DNA of 64,000 nt. Source: Neckera pumila (Eukaryota; Streptophyta; Bryopsida; Hypnales; Neckeraceae). Position numbers and translations under genes: made by a program. The notes beneath the pieces are model-generated. The model was given only the letters and a program-made list of their open reading frames with translations. It had not been told where the DNA came from and did not search any database. The stretch spans positions 41,305,282 to 41,369,281 of the forward strand of contig OZ018409.1 in assembly GCA_963969595.1 (NCBI GenBank), in the 5' to 3' direction. Numbering within the stretch: the first letter of the stretch is position 1; every line of letters starts with the position of its first letter. Of the stretch, positions 11,315 to 22,360 are shown piece after piece.

Positions 11315-11848
11315 TTCCTAAAAGCCCAAAGGGTTTGGACAAAATACAAATGCATTATAAAATAAATAAGTTCTAAAACTTTTTTGAAGTTTGCATCAAA
11401 GAAGATAATGTGAAGCATGAAAAGTAGAAAGCATCCATACAGTCAAAATTGTAAAATTATTTTTAGACTTTTTAAAAATATTTTGAAGATATAACTTCAA
11501 AAATTCACCAAATATACAATTTCTATTTTTAGCATTTGAATTTTTTTTAATTGGTCAAATTTGTGGTTTCTATTGATTTGTGAAAAAATGCATGAGATCT
11601 AGTAATGAGAACACCAATACTTTTTCCAAATAGTAAGTTTTTCAACACTAGACAAATCTAGACACTCTGTGCTATTTCTCTTATAGTTTTTGTTTGGCCG
11701 TAGCAATCTGAGTTTTGAGTATAAATATTGATAGACAACCCAATCTTTTGCAAAAAAAAAAAAAAATTCTTTTTTTTTTTTTTTTTGGCCAAAAATTTTG
11801 CCCGAAGTCGGGCATCGACCATAAAATGGTTGCTTGAGCGCTTAGGGG
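11315..11848. mobile_element. Probable degraded TTAA-family element
   Basis: Left end TTAA-TTCCTAAAAGCCC (TTAA at 11311) and right end GCGCTTAGGGG followed by CTAA. The ends resemble those of the clear TTAA elements, especially 43439-44247, which also has a GGTYGCT..GAG word just inside its right end. The interior is AT-rich with A/T runs and non-coding. Confidence 0.45.
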
Positions 11849-12225
11849 CTAAGATGAAGATATCCAGGGAAGGAAAAGCATAGGAAGATTTTCTAAGTGG
11901 GAAAACCAGAAAAATGCCAAATTTCAAGAAAATAGACACTTTGATGTTTTTATTAGTTAAAAATAGGATAAATAAATAAATAAAATAAAAAATTGTCCAT
12001 TTGTAATAACTCTATGGAGATGGTCATTCACCAAAAGAACAACCAAAAGAAAATTTTATGTATTCTGAAATGTAAGAAGAAAAAAGCTCTCTTTGTGGAC
12101 TTCTACACAATACAAAATTGACTATTTTTTAATTCCTTCTTTGCATAGCTACAAATCTACTAGAAGACCGTTCCTTCCTAATTTTAGCTCTAAATTTGTT
12201 TTTTTGGGTACTAAATTATTGTACT
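11849..12225. other. AT-rich intergenic DNA, nothing recognised
   Basis: No gene, RNA or repeat boundary could be supported. Confidence 0.35.
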
Positions 12226-12228
12226 ACC

Positions 12229-12311
12229 CTCCACCACCACCAACAACAACAACAACACCAACAACAACAACACCAACAACACCACCACCACCACCACCAC
12301 CACCACCACCA
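12229..12311. repeat. (CCA/CAA)n trinucleotide microsatellite
   Basis: A mixed run of CCA and CAA triplets. The plus-strand frame through it encodes a Pro/Thr run and is unlikely to be a gene. Confidence 0.95.
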
Positions 12312-12519
12312 ATCGGCAAGTGTGACATGAAATTGGAAGCTATTTTTGGACAATAAAACATTTTTTTTAAATTGCAAAAAAAATTAGGCAAGGTGTGTAA
12401 TGGTCATGAGCACCTTCTTTATAAATCTTAAGTCATTTGGATTCAGAATGCAGAAGTTATATCCAAAAAACAAGTTAGCATGCAAAGTGTGATGAAAAAT
12501 AGTACAAGTGTTTCTTGCA

Positions 12520-13930
12520 ATCACTTTATAGTATCCTACCAAAAGTACTTGCACTACCTTTTGTTCCCATATAAACACCTCTATTTTCAAATGCTATTTT
12601 TCACAATTTCTTGCTAAATTGCATTCTTGCGTAATCTTGGTCCTGCATACCAAATTTCAACTTTAAAAAAGCAAAACTCCATTTTTTATGAATTTTTTCA
12701 TTTTATTTTTATAGTTTTATGTGATCATTTATTAAAGAACATTGATAATGAATTTTCAAAAATTTGATTGCAAAACATCCATACACACATCTTTCCTTCA
12801 AAAAGCATAACCAAAAAAGTTTCACAATGCTTTCTAGGAAGAGTTCAATGTAAGGGCTTGTTTACACCAAAAAATTTGGGCTCCAACTCATGAATACAAG
12901 TGGTACCTTGTTCAAGAAATTGGACCATTGTAATTGGGGTATTATGCTTGAAACAAGGGGCTTATAAGTAGGTAGTGGCCCAAACATTGGATGTAAGCCG
13001 AAAGATTTGAGTCATGGTCCAATGTGCACTTGGGCTAAAAAATTTTAAGTAGCATTATCCATAGAAGCAGGCTAAAAACATGCCAAAAACAGCCTAGAAA
13101 CAAGCAGGCCATAAAAGGCCTAAACAGTCTAAAAATGGCCAAAACAACCACAAGATGTATAGAGAACAAATATAAAAGATTGGCTAAAAAATGTCTCTCC
13201 AAATCTCCTCCTGGACTTTGAGGTTGGATACCTCTAAGAGCTTCCCAAGAATTTTTTTCCTTTGGTCCAGGAAGTCACTATTCACTTTGGCAATGTAGGA
13301 TTCCAGCAAGGATATTCATCCACTAAAAAAATAATGGTCTACAGTCCAGGTTGTATTTGGCGTAAATCCAAAAGCTAGGTACCATAGCTATCTTCCAATC
13401 AAAACACTCCATTTTTTTGGGCTCTAACCCAAAGTTTTTGGGTGTACACAAGCCCTAGGTTTCGTATGACCAAACTTTGTGAAATAGATATATTTATATT
13501 TTAACTAGATTTTGGTATTTGACACTCATACTAAAACTAATTTTGTTCATTAGAGCATGATGGTACAATTACCTTGCCAAAATCTAATTACAATAAAAAG
13601 ATATCAATTCTGCAAAGTTAGAACATTGTCACCCCAACATTGAAATCTCTATAGAGAGAATTGTGAAACTTTTTGGAGATGCTTTTTGAAGGAAAGATGT
13701 GTATGGATGTTCCCTACATATCTCCGCAATCAAATTAAAGAATTTATGATTAATGTTTTTTAATAAATGATCACATAAAACCACGAAAATAGAATGAAAA
13801 ATTCACCAAATATGAAATTTTGTTCTTTTGAAGTTGAAATTTGATATGCATGATTGTGAAAAATAGCATTTGAAAAAACAAATGTTTGAATGGAAACAAA
13901 AAGCCAGAATAAAAACTTTTGATAGAGCAC
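12520..13930. mobile_element. Foldback element with long inverted arms, split by a nested MITE
   Basis: The left arm (about 12520-12851) is the imperfect inverse of the right arm (about 13632-13930); both hold 'caaatgctatttttcacaat' or its complement. The left arm is interrupted by the MITE at 12854-13455. The ends of the whole element were not defined. A truncated relative is at 7290-7750. No coding potential. Confidence 0.65.
12854..13455. mobile_element. PIF/Harbinger-like MITE, 602 bp
   Basis: Terminal inverted repeat GGGCTTGTTTACACCAAAAA against GGGCTTGTGTACACCCAAAA, extending inward through a TTTGGG word. Flanks are TAA on the left and TAG on the right, consistent with the three-base TWA duplications of PIF/Harbinger (Tourist) elements with one mismatch. 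It interrupts the left arm of a foldback element. Non-coding. Confidence 0.75.
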
Positions 13931-14525
13931 TGTACAATAGTGACATTCCAAATTACATGTTGAACCAATATGACCAAAGAAATTTGAATTGATGTGGAGA
14001 CAACACAAACTCTACCTCCACGTCAACACACATCTTAACATTAGAATAGCTCTACTCCAAAGATGTAGAAATAGGCTACTGGAAGTAATTTGAGGCTTGA
14101 CCTTCACAGAGACAAATAGGTGTCCTCATTGGTAAACAATTTTATAATAATAATGTAGAAGTACATATTTTGGACAATTTCCCATTATGGCTTCATAAGG
14201 TGACCTATTTTAAACAATAGTTGAATGCACTATTTATTGAGAAAGATTCTTTGTTTGTACCTTCTTGTCTATTCATCTATCTTCCATCCTTGCTTAGGGA
14301 GAAATGCCAAAGCTAATCAAAATAGGTGAATCTACAAGACCAGAGTGGGTCCAAATGAAAAATTCACGTTTATATTGAATAAAATATTCATTCTTTAATT
14401 TTTTAATTTTTTTGCATTCTTCTTCATCCTTATGTTTGCACACATTGAGCTCAATTTCTCAACAAAACTCCCACATCCTACAGGCTGAAATGCTTAAGTT
14501 ACCTGAAAGAAATATCTCTACCTTA
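13931..14525. other. AT-rich intergenic DNA, nothing recognised
   Basis: No feature could be supported. Confidence 0.35.
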
Positions 14526-14531
14526 ATCTTG

Positions 14532-14747
14532 TAAGGACGGGTTGGTCTCGGCAGAAAATTTTCCTTCTCATATAGTGTGCAACATCTACTTTAAGAAAAC
14601 AAAAAGCACTCATTCAAGGACAAGCCACTGTAGAAAATCTCCCCTTTTTACACAAAATTCCAACAATGAACAATTACACTTCTGTCCTACATGCAAAGAT
14701 TCTTTGTCATTCATTGGACACTTAGTGTTCGCGGCTATGCTACAGGG
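14532..14747 (+). mobile_element. Degraded copy of the 222-bp type F MITE
   Basis: The body matches 3882-4103 and 16407-16630: 'cactcattcaaggacaagcc', the 'acacaaaattc' word, 'cttctgtcctaca' and 'tcattcattggacac'. Both termini and the TTAA flanks are eroded. Confidence 0.65.
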
Positions 14748-15098
14748 TGAAGGTGGGAGCGCCCATAATAGTCCATTTAAACCATTTGGAGCAAGGCCGT
14801 GAAGCCAGAGTAGAAAACAAATAGATAGAAAGGAAGGCAAAATGGGAGAGTGTAAGATTCCAAAGAAAACTCTTGAATTCTAAAAAATGTCATCAAAATT
14901 CTTGATTAAAGTGCAAAAAGGAAAAGCACCCTAGACCTATGTTTAGTGGCTCTATTTCCAAACACAAATCACAAAGAATTCAAGGGCTACAAAGCCACTT
15001 GGTGGTTGGAGTTTGGACACTTGATGGGCGGGTTAGGAAGTAATAGAAGAGAATGGGTTATGGGACGTGGAGGAAAATGGGTGTTCCTACCTTAAACC
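14748..15098. other. Intergenic, nothing recognised
   Basis: No gene or repeat boundary could be supported. Confidence 0.35.
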
Positions 15099-15102
15099 TT
15101 AA

Positions 15103-16025
15103 CCCCTAAAGGTTTTTGACTATGTTTTCACCAAAAAATTTACAAAATTGTCATTTCTAGTACAAGTACCAAATTTTAGGAAAAAAACATTTTTGGACAC
15201 ATGTAACCGTAGGATCTTCTAGTGCACTGGTATGAAAAGAAGTGGAAAAAAATTCAGAATTTTCTACCATGTAGATTGCAAGATAATAGCGTTTGAATTG
15301 ATAAAAATGCTCTTTTGGTCCCTGCAAAAAATCGGGCAGCTACACTTCACAAGGTCACATTTATATGAAGAAATGTCCAAAATGGTGGCAACTCTTTGGA
15401 TTCATTCATCAAAGAAAGTTGGCTACATACTTGAAAATTTTCAAATTATTTGGAATTGTACAACATATAGAAAAAAAAATAGTAAGAAGAAAGAAGTTGA
15501 GAATGATTCAAAACACTAAATTGTTGAACATTTAATTATGGAATTATAAAATGCCAATCCCAGTGATTATAATGCTGTAATAAACAACATACATCCTATC
15601 CTTTTCTTTTTTTTGAAAATATTAAAAATCAAGTTAAATAAAGAACTCCAAAGTTTATTTTAGAGTAGGGAATTCATAATTGCCCGCAAACTAGAACACC
15701 TCATAAATTCCATCTCATAAATCAAAATGGAATGACAAAGCTTTTTACGTATATGTAAATCTAGAGGACCAATTTCAAATTTTTGTTTTTTTTAAAAGTG
15801 ATTTTTTAGAATTTTTTTGAGCTGCCCGCCAAACGTTGAAATTGACATATCATCCAATAACTTTTTAACTATACAATCAAAAGTTCTGGAAATTGTTGAA
15901 CCTTAAAGCTACTCCTTGTGCATATGTTGTATGAAAATTTCAAAGAAAAAAAATAAAATTTCCGTATGTAATGAGCTGCCCAAAATCGCTATGTTGCCAA
16001 AAAACGTCGTTTGGTCCTTTAGAGG
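15103..16025 (+). mobile_element. TTAA-family MITE, type A, diverged copy
   Basis: Begins CCCCTAAAGG and ends CCTTTAGAGG, with TTAA on both sides (15099-15102, 16026-16029). 923 bp, the same length as 1685-2607. Its right third is also shared with the arms of the palindrome at 60768-61514 ('gtatgaaaattt', 'aaaacgtcgtttggtcc'-like end). Non-coding. Confidence 0.8.
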
Positions 16026-16029
16026 TTAA

Positions 16030-16402
16030 ACACCCAAGGAGGCTAGAAATGGCCGACAAAAAATTCTACATATAGTATGCCTTGCATTTAATGTTGTATG
16101 ACCCATCCCAAGGACTAGCTGCCTATTCCAAGGAAAGCTTTCACATCTTTGTCAAACTTCTTTGCCCAAAGATGGACGGCTCCCTTCACTTTGACCACAG
16201 GTGGATGGTTCTCCTTCCTTCACTTGAAGCCACATTCCAAGGATTAGCTTGGCATTAACTTAAATATATCATTAGCATCCCCATCAGTCATTGAAGCTTG
16301 GTTTATATTAGTCATTTTTCTCAATTCCTTTAAGACCCAGGTATATTGTATGTAGGTCGTTTTGTATTGTAAAACTGTAGCCCAATTCTGGGCGTTAAAG
16401 GG
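16030..16402. other. Intergenic, nothing recognised
   Basis: No ORF or repeat. Lies between two TTAA elements, upstream of the amidase gene. Confidence 0.35.
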
Positions 16403-16406
16403 TTAA

Positions 16407-16630
16407 CCCTTAAAAGGACACAAGGGTGACCCTGGAAACCATCCTTTTTCATTACCGTGTGACATCATCTACATTAAAAAATCCAAAAATATCTATTGGA
16501 AGTCAAGCTACTGTAGAAGATCTCCCGTTTCCACACAAAATTTCGAGAATGAATAATTGTTGTTCTGTCCTACACCAAAGGATTCTCTCTCATTCATCGA
16601 TCAGAAAATGGCCGCGGCGACGTTTATGGG
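16407..16630 (+). mobile_element. Type F MITE upstream of the amidase gene
   Basis: 224 bp, TTAA on both sides (16403-16406 and 16631-16634), begins CCCTTAAAAGGAC and ends TTTATGGG. The body matches 3882-4103. Its right edge is about 320 bp before the amidase ATG, so it lies in the likely promoter or leader region. Confidence 0.75.
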
Positions 16631-16634
16631 TTAA

Positions 16635-16950
16635 GCATTTTGGAGAAAATCGAGGTGAGAAAAGCCGCCCATGGGTTGCAATGAAATATGTAGCCCCCGC
16701 ATGCGAATCAGTTTCCCAGAACCATTCAAAGCCCGTCGTACGACTCCGCCATGGCGGTGACGACGAAGGAACTAACCTCCCTTCGCCATAGCCGCCCCTG
16801 CACCTTCGTCGTCCGCGTCCTCCCACTGGTCGATCATCTCCTGTCCCTTCGGGCCGTCCGCTAAGCTTAATAATTCTTGCCATTCCGGGCTTTCACATTC
16901 TGCGCTTCCCGAGCTTCAGAAGAGTTGGAGTTTGCTTGGGAATTCTGGCG
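16635..16950 (+). promoter_or_regulatory. Probable leader/promoter of the amidase gene
   Basis: Composition rises sharply in GC from about 16640. No in-frame upstream ATG was found for the amidase and no clear TATA box was identified. Open frames on both strands here are short and unrecognised. Confidence 0.4.
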
Positions 16951-17844
16951 ATGGGGGCGACGGAGCGAGTGGTGTCTGTTGCCGCTCTCCAATTCGCGTG
17001 TACCGACGATGTGTCCTCAAACGTCGCCACGGCAGAGCGCCTGGTTCGCGATGCGCACTCCCAGGGTGCCAATATTGTCTTAATTCAGGAGCTATTCGAG
17101 GGCCACTACTTCTGCCAGGCGCAGCGTGAGTCTTTCTTCTCCCGCGCTCACCCTCGTGAGGGCCATCCCACAATTGCCCACATGCAGCGTCTCGCGAAGG
17201 AGCTTGGAGTGGTGATCCCCGTCTCTTTCTTCGAGGAGGCTAACAACGCTCACTACAATTCCATCGTGGTGATTGACGCCGACGGGGTTGAGCTCGGGTG
17301 TTACCGCAAGTCGCACATCCCGGACGGACCAGGGTACCAGGAGAAGTATTATTTCAACCCCGGGGACACGGGGTTTAAAGTTTGGAAGACGAAGTATGGG
17401 GTAATTGGGGCGGGGATTTGTTGGGACCAGTGGTTTCCGGAGTGTGCGCGAGCGATGGTGCTCATGGGAGCGGAGGTTTTGTTTTATCCGACGGCGATTG
17501 GGAGTGAGCCGCAGGATGGGGATTTGGACTCGAGTGCGCACTGGAGGCGTGTGATGCAGGGCCATGCGGGGGCGAATCTGGTGCCTGTGGTGGCGTCGAA
17601 TCGGGTGGGGGTGGAGGTCGTGGAGACGGAGAGGGGGCCGAGTAAAATTACATTTTATGGGACGTCGTTCATTACGGGGCCGACGGGAGAGATTGTGGCG
17701 GAGGCGGATGGGAAGAGCGAGGCCGTGGTGGTTGCCAAATTCGATTTGAGTGAGATTAAGGTGAAGCGACATAGCTGGGGTGTTTTTAGAGATCGTCGCC
17801 CGGAGCTTTACAAGGTGCTCTTGACGTCAGATGGTCAAGTGTAA
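16951..17844 (+). CDS. CPA: N-carbamoylputrescine amidase, single exon
   Basis: A complete 297-residue nitrilase-superfamily protein. N-carbamoylputrescine amidase hydrolyses N-carbamoylputrescine to putrescine, CO2 and ammonia, the last step of the arginine decarboxylase route of plant polyamine synthesis, probably in the cytosol. The catalytic Glu-Lys-Cys triad is visible: E47 in LIQELFEG, K120 in YRKSHIPDGPGYQEK and C157 in GICWDQWFPE. Family signatures YPTAIGSEPQD, HWRRVMQGHAGAN and the C-terminal SWGVFRDRRPELYKVLLT are intact, and the length equals that of plant homologues (about 299). I chose the ATG at 16951 because the frame upstream has no ATG and homologues start just before VVSV. 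There is no intron, whereas the angiosperm gene has several. The coding region is much richer in GC than its flanks. Nothing suggests inactivation. Confidence 0.97.
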   Translation: MGATERVVSVAALQFACTDDVSSNVATAERLVRDAHSQGANIVLIQELFEGHYFCQAQRESFFSRAHPREGHPTIAHMQRLAKELGVVIPVSFFEEANNAHYNSIVVIDADGVELGCYRKSHIPDGPGYQEKYYFNPGDTGFKVWKTKYGVIGAGICWDQWFPECARAMVLMGAEVLFYPTAIGSEPQDGDLDSSAHWRRVMQGHAGANLVPVVASNRVGVEVVETERGPSKITFYGTSFITGPTGEIVAEADGKSEAVVVAKFDLSEIKVKRHSWGVFRDRRPELYKVLLTSDGQV

Positions 17845-19026
17845 GGGACATCCTCCAACGATTGGGAGATTCTTGAACCGCCCGTCACCACGGATCCCTG
17901 GATTTGAATATTCCCGCATTTTTTACTGTTGTGCTTCACCGAATCACTGAGAAGATGCAGAAGATGCACGTTGGCTGTTGAATATTCTCGATGCAACTGC
18001 GGCTATTATTGACTCGGCGGTTACAGTTTTGTTAAACTTAGACATGAGGTAGATTTCTTTTCTTAATTCATAGACATTTGTCTGCAAGGACTGATGCAGC
18101 ATATTAAGACTGTCCAGTGGGAATGTAATTCAGGTTCTAGTTTTCAAAGAGATAGATTGCATTTCAATCTAAAGTATTGGTCATGGCTGCTCGGTTGTTT
18201 ACAGTGCTAGGGGCAAGGTTTAGGTTTTCCATTTGTCCGGTACAGTAACCCATTCAGGTGCTGCAATTGATAAGTTTTGTGCAGCATAGCATTTTGAAAG
18301 GAAGATTTAAGAATCAAGGTATCCAAGATGCTCTAATCCTTTGCCATTTCTTTCTGACACATCCTCCGTCATCTTGAGATCAAGAATCTTAGGAGGCAAC
18401 TGTCAATGACTTAAATAGCTCCAGGACTGACTTTAGTTGAGCAAGCAGACGTAGCATGTTGTTACTCATCATTCTTGTGAGATGAACATTTGGCGAGCGC
18501 ATTCATAGAACAACTTAGAATGCTAATGTGCAACATGTACTTATTCGCATTACTTTCTACCACTCAGCAATTCGATTCAGAGCCAAATTCGAGTTTCTGC
18601 ATCTTACCAGTTCGATGCGGATCTCCAGTCGGTTCAGCTATCAGGACGATCATTAACTTAATTCTGAGCGCCTCAGACACTGCTTTATCGAAAAGGAATG
18701 ATTGGCAACGGAATCCGCTGTCAGTTGCTCTTAGATGCCTTCGTCAGAAGAGTAAGGATGGCTTGGATGTCGAAGACCTGTCGGTCACACAAGGCTGCTC
18801 AAAGTCGGCGATGCTGTTCGATTTGTGATCCTTCAGCTCGCAAGAACGAAGGAGAATGATACATGAGAGACCAAGATATAACGCTACGTACAAAACCATT
18901 CGAAACCACCAGAACTACTACAACCGAAAGCTAGGCTCATCTGAAGAACTTCACAATGTGGTACTCTTGTACAGTACTTCATTGAGCTACCCTCAGAAGC
19001 GCGGGTATTTTCTAATGAGATGAGAG
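17845..19026 (+). other. Likely 3' region of the amidase gene, then unassigned DNA
   Basis: Composition is intermediate between the exon and the AT-rich background. An open frame at 18490-18828 lacks an ATG at its start and has no recognisable family, so I leave it out as a gene. Transcript ends cannot be seen from sequence alone. Confidence 0.35.
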
Positions 19027-20475
19027 CATGAGAGCATTGCCACGTCTCAGATATCCAAGGAAGGTTGGAAGCTGCAAGAGCTCTCGAGCCGGCAGAGCGA
19101 AAACTTTAGGCGTCCACTGCGAATGTTTGAGAAACAAGCCTAGAGTTCTGTCATCACCGACAAGTGCACGCAACGTGTTCTCCAGAAAAGAGAAAGATCT
19201 GTTATCTCCGCTACAGATTAACCCCTAAAGTTTCATGACTATGTTCTCACCAAAAACGCTCCAAAACTGCCATTTCTAATACAACTACCAAATTTTTGGA
19301 AAAAAACAATTTTTGACACATGTAACCGTAGGATCTTTTAGTATGATATTTTGAAAACATGTGGTAAAAATTTCAAGAAATTCCACCGTGTGGATCATAA
19401 GATATAAGCATTCAAAGTCTTGAAAATCATTTTTTCAATCCTGCGAAAAACCGGGCAGCTGCACTTTGTAAGCTCACTTTTCAATGAAAAAATGCCAATA
19501 AAGGTGGTGCTTCTTTAAATTCAGTTTCCTAAACAAGCTGTCTATATGCTTGAAAAATTTCACATCATTCGGAATTGTACAACATATAGGAAAAAATTAG
19601 TAAGTAGAAAGAAGTAGAAATGATTCAAAATACTAAATTGTTAAAATTTTAGTCATGGAATTTAAAAATACCAATCCCAACGGTTGTAATGTTGTAATAA
19701 TCAATTTACATCCTAGGATTTATTTTTTTTCCAAAAAAATTGAAAATTGAGTTAAATAAATGACTTAAAATTTTTTTTTAGAGTAGACAATCCATAACTG
19801 CCCGCAAACCAAGAACCCTCATAACTTTTGACTCATTGATTGAAATGGAATGAATCAAAGCTTTTTAAGTATATATAAATGCAGAGAACCAATTTCAAAA
19901 AAAAATTCCGGAAAAAATGATTTTTTCTGATCTGCCCAAACTGCCCGGTTACGAAAAAAAGCAACATATAAGGTTACAACTTTTGACTCGTATTTCAAAA
20001 TGTCATGAAACTTGGTACACATGAAGATATTCCTTGCCCCCACCTTCTATTAAAATTTCAGCCTCAAATATGGATATCTCTAGTCACACGTACCTGCCCA
20101 AAATTTCTGTACAGCCAAAAAACGCATGTTGGTCCTTTAGGGGTTAAGCAGATTCAAGCACGGCGCATGAATGAGTTAACATCATTGACAAGGGAACAAT
20201 GAAGCCTAAACCTAATTTAAAATCTTCTGAGTTGACATGCAGGATCAGTTTTCTTGGCTTGGCTTTCGAGCTAATTAGCACTTGTGGAATCAGCATCGAT
20301 CACTGGGGGAAAGGATCCTCGATCATCTCCTAACATGTCAAGGCGCGCATCAATCTAGAAGTATAGATATCCAAGGAACATTTGAAGCCTGCATGAGCTC
20401 TCAAGACGAGCAGGGCGACCATTGCATATATTTGAGAAACAAGCCTAAGGTTGCATTACCACCCGTCTTGAGAAA
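19027..20475 (+). repeat. Diverged direct repeats flanking a TTAA element
   Basis: 19051-19150 and 20368-20460 are homologous. Both contain 'agatatccaaggaa', a 'gagctctc' word and 'tttgagaaacaagcctar'. The TTAA MITE at 19222-20143 lies between them. An old tandem duplication with a later MITE insertion is the simplest reading. No protein family is recognised in either copy. Confidence 0.6.
19222..20143 (+). mobile_element. TTAA-family MITE, type A, complete
   Basis: 922 bp, opening CCCCTAAAG and closing CCTTTAGGGG, with TTAA on both sides (19218-19221, 20144-20147). Very close in sequence to 1685-2607, which implies fairly recent spread of this subtype. Non-coding. Confidence 0.88.
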
Positions 20476-22356
20476 ACCATAGCTGGATCATCAGCCACAA
20501 GATCAGGCACAGGAAAATTCGTAGACAGAATCTTAACCCTAATCAACAGGAACTGAAAATCACACAAAACCGGAGAACTAGCCATGAAGTTGTGCTGTGA
20601 ACCCTAAAACCAGGGACACTCGGAAGGGATTACTCCTTAAAGGACATTTCATCTCCAGGCTGGACAAACTTCATTAGATTTCTACATTAAAATGCACATA
20701 TCAAAATTTTGATATTTTTTCGCATATATTTCTAAAACTTAATCTCATTTTTTCATAATTAAAAATATCAAATTGAATTTTATATGATTTTTTACAGAAA
20801 TTTCTTTGTATAAATCATAAAAATTACAAAAATGCTTTAAATTGTGTGAAATTGTGAAGAAAAATGGATATAATAGTGACAAACATGATGGTGCAGTTGA
20901 TGGTACTCTTTGGGCTCATACCAAGAGAAATTCAACATAATAGTTCAAAAGTGATGTATTTTGAGCTTTCACGATGCTATCTTCAAAGTGTCACAAAAAT
21001 CATAATTTTTACAATTTTTAAGTAAACTATGATGGAATAAAAAGTAGATTTTTGTACATTTTCTTAGTTAAAGCTTAAAAACATTTAAAATCAAGAACTA
21101 CAATATGTGAAATTCAAGATTTGACTTGCAAAATGTCCTTGGGGCTTGCGTTGTCTTTTAAGGGTGGCCCCCCAGTCACCTAAATGCTCTGATTATTGAA
21201 CCAATATGTGCACTTTTTGCTTCTATATGTTTAGGAATCCAAGTCTTAGGACATATTTTGGTACAAGATAGTTGGCTAATTTTTTTTTTCTAAACTTTAA
21301 TTTTAATTTTTCTTGGTTGGTTAATCTTTTAAGGCAATAAAAATTGAGATCTTCATTGGAGTGATGAACTTACTTACATCAATGAATATTGAGATTATGA
21401 ATATGACATCAATTCTTTATATAAATATATGTTCATTAAATTTATTCATATATATGGATATATATTCTTTAAGTAATTGGCTATATCATCCTACTTTGAG
21501 GACTCGTTAAGTTGACCATTCTCTGAAACCTATTTGTAAACAATTAGAAATATAATAATAAAGATTACTTCATGGCAATTATCATAAATTTACAAAATAT
21601 TATTTATTTAAATATGTAATATACTAAATCAAAATAATTTCAAATAGAATAATTCTAAATTTAGAAGTTTAGAAGTTTATAAAATTAATAATTAAAAAAT
21701 ATGAATAAATGTATATATTTATAAATGATCAAATTGCAATTTTTAATTTTTAATTTAAAAATTATCAAGTCAAAATATCCATAAATTAATAGTTTAAAAT
21801 CCACATATTTCAAGACTGTAAACTTTCAAACTTACTAGCACACAAATTTGAACTAGACATTATTGATTATATGATGAAGATTATTGAACTAGCTTTTAAT
21901 AATATAGCATCAACACTAATTCTTATACCTATACAAATCATATAGAAATTGTTTTTTTTTTAACATTTCCATGGCCTTGCACATTAAATGAAGAATGCTA
22001 ATTACAAATCTAATGGTATATGTCTTGCCATAATTTTGAAAGATTATTTGTATTATAGGAGTCAAATATAATTGTGTATATTGTTCTTTTACAACACATT
22101 AAGAGTAAGTTATAAAAAATAAATATTAGCACAACAGACACAAAAGTAACTCCAAAGCATTGAGATAATATATATTGAATTATACTATATAGACTCAATC
22201 ATTTCTAACTAAATGAGCAAGTAGTCAAAGTTAGTCTCATTGACATGATATAAATTTCATCAGTGATGGCTTTGTCCATGGTAAAGCCATCAATTACATT
22301 ATGATAAGCTTGAACTATTTCTATAGTTGAGTACTTATTTAGTGGCAATTATGAGC
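20476..22356. other. AT-rich intergenic DNA
   Basis: Nothing coding is recognised. A possible pair of diverged ends exists at 20641 (CCTTAAAGGACATTT) and 21165 (inverse-like AAAATGTCCTT..TTTTAAGGG), but I could not establish an element. 21300-22200 is extremely AT-rich. Confidence 0.35.
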
Positions 22357-22360
22357 TTAA

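Noticed and set aside
12093..12356. Proline-rich frame over the CCA/CAA microsatellite
   Set aside because: The frame exists only because of the trinucleotide run; the flanking residues match nothing and the region is intergenic repeat DNA.
16426..16883. Overlapping frames of about 100 codons on both strands upstream of the amidase
   Set aside because: They run across the MITE border and the GC-rich leader, have no motif, and the plus frame begins inside the transposon.
17092..17772. 226-codon open frame on the minus strand across the amidase gene
   Set aside because: It is the antisense shadow of the GC-rich amidase exon; its Arg/His/Pro-rich composition fits no family.
18490..18828. 112-codon plus-strand frame downstream of the amidase
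   Set aside because: It begins at a non-ATG codon and shows no recognisable domain or splice context; it may be untranslated sequence.
20641..21166. Possible further TTAA-type element
   Set aside because: The ends CCTTAAAGGACATTT and its inverse-like partner are suggestive, but the flanks do not duplicate and no second copy of the interior is in the window.
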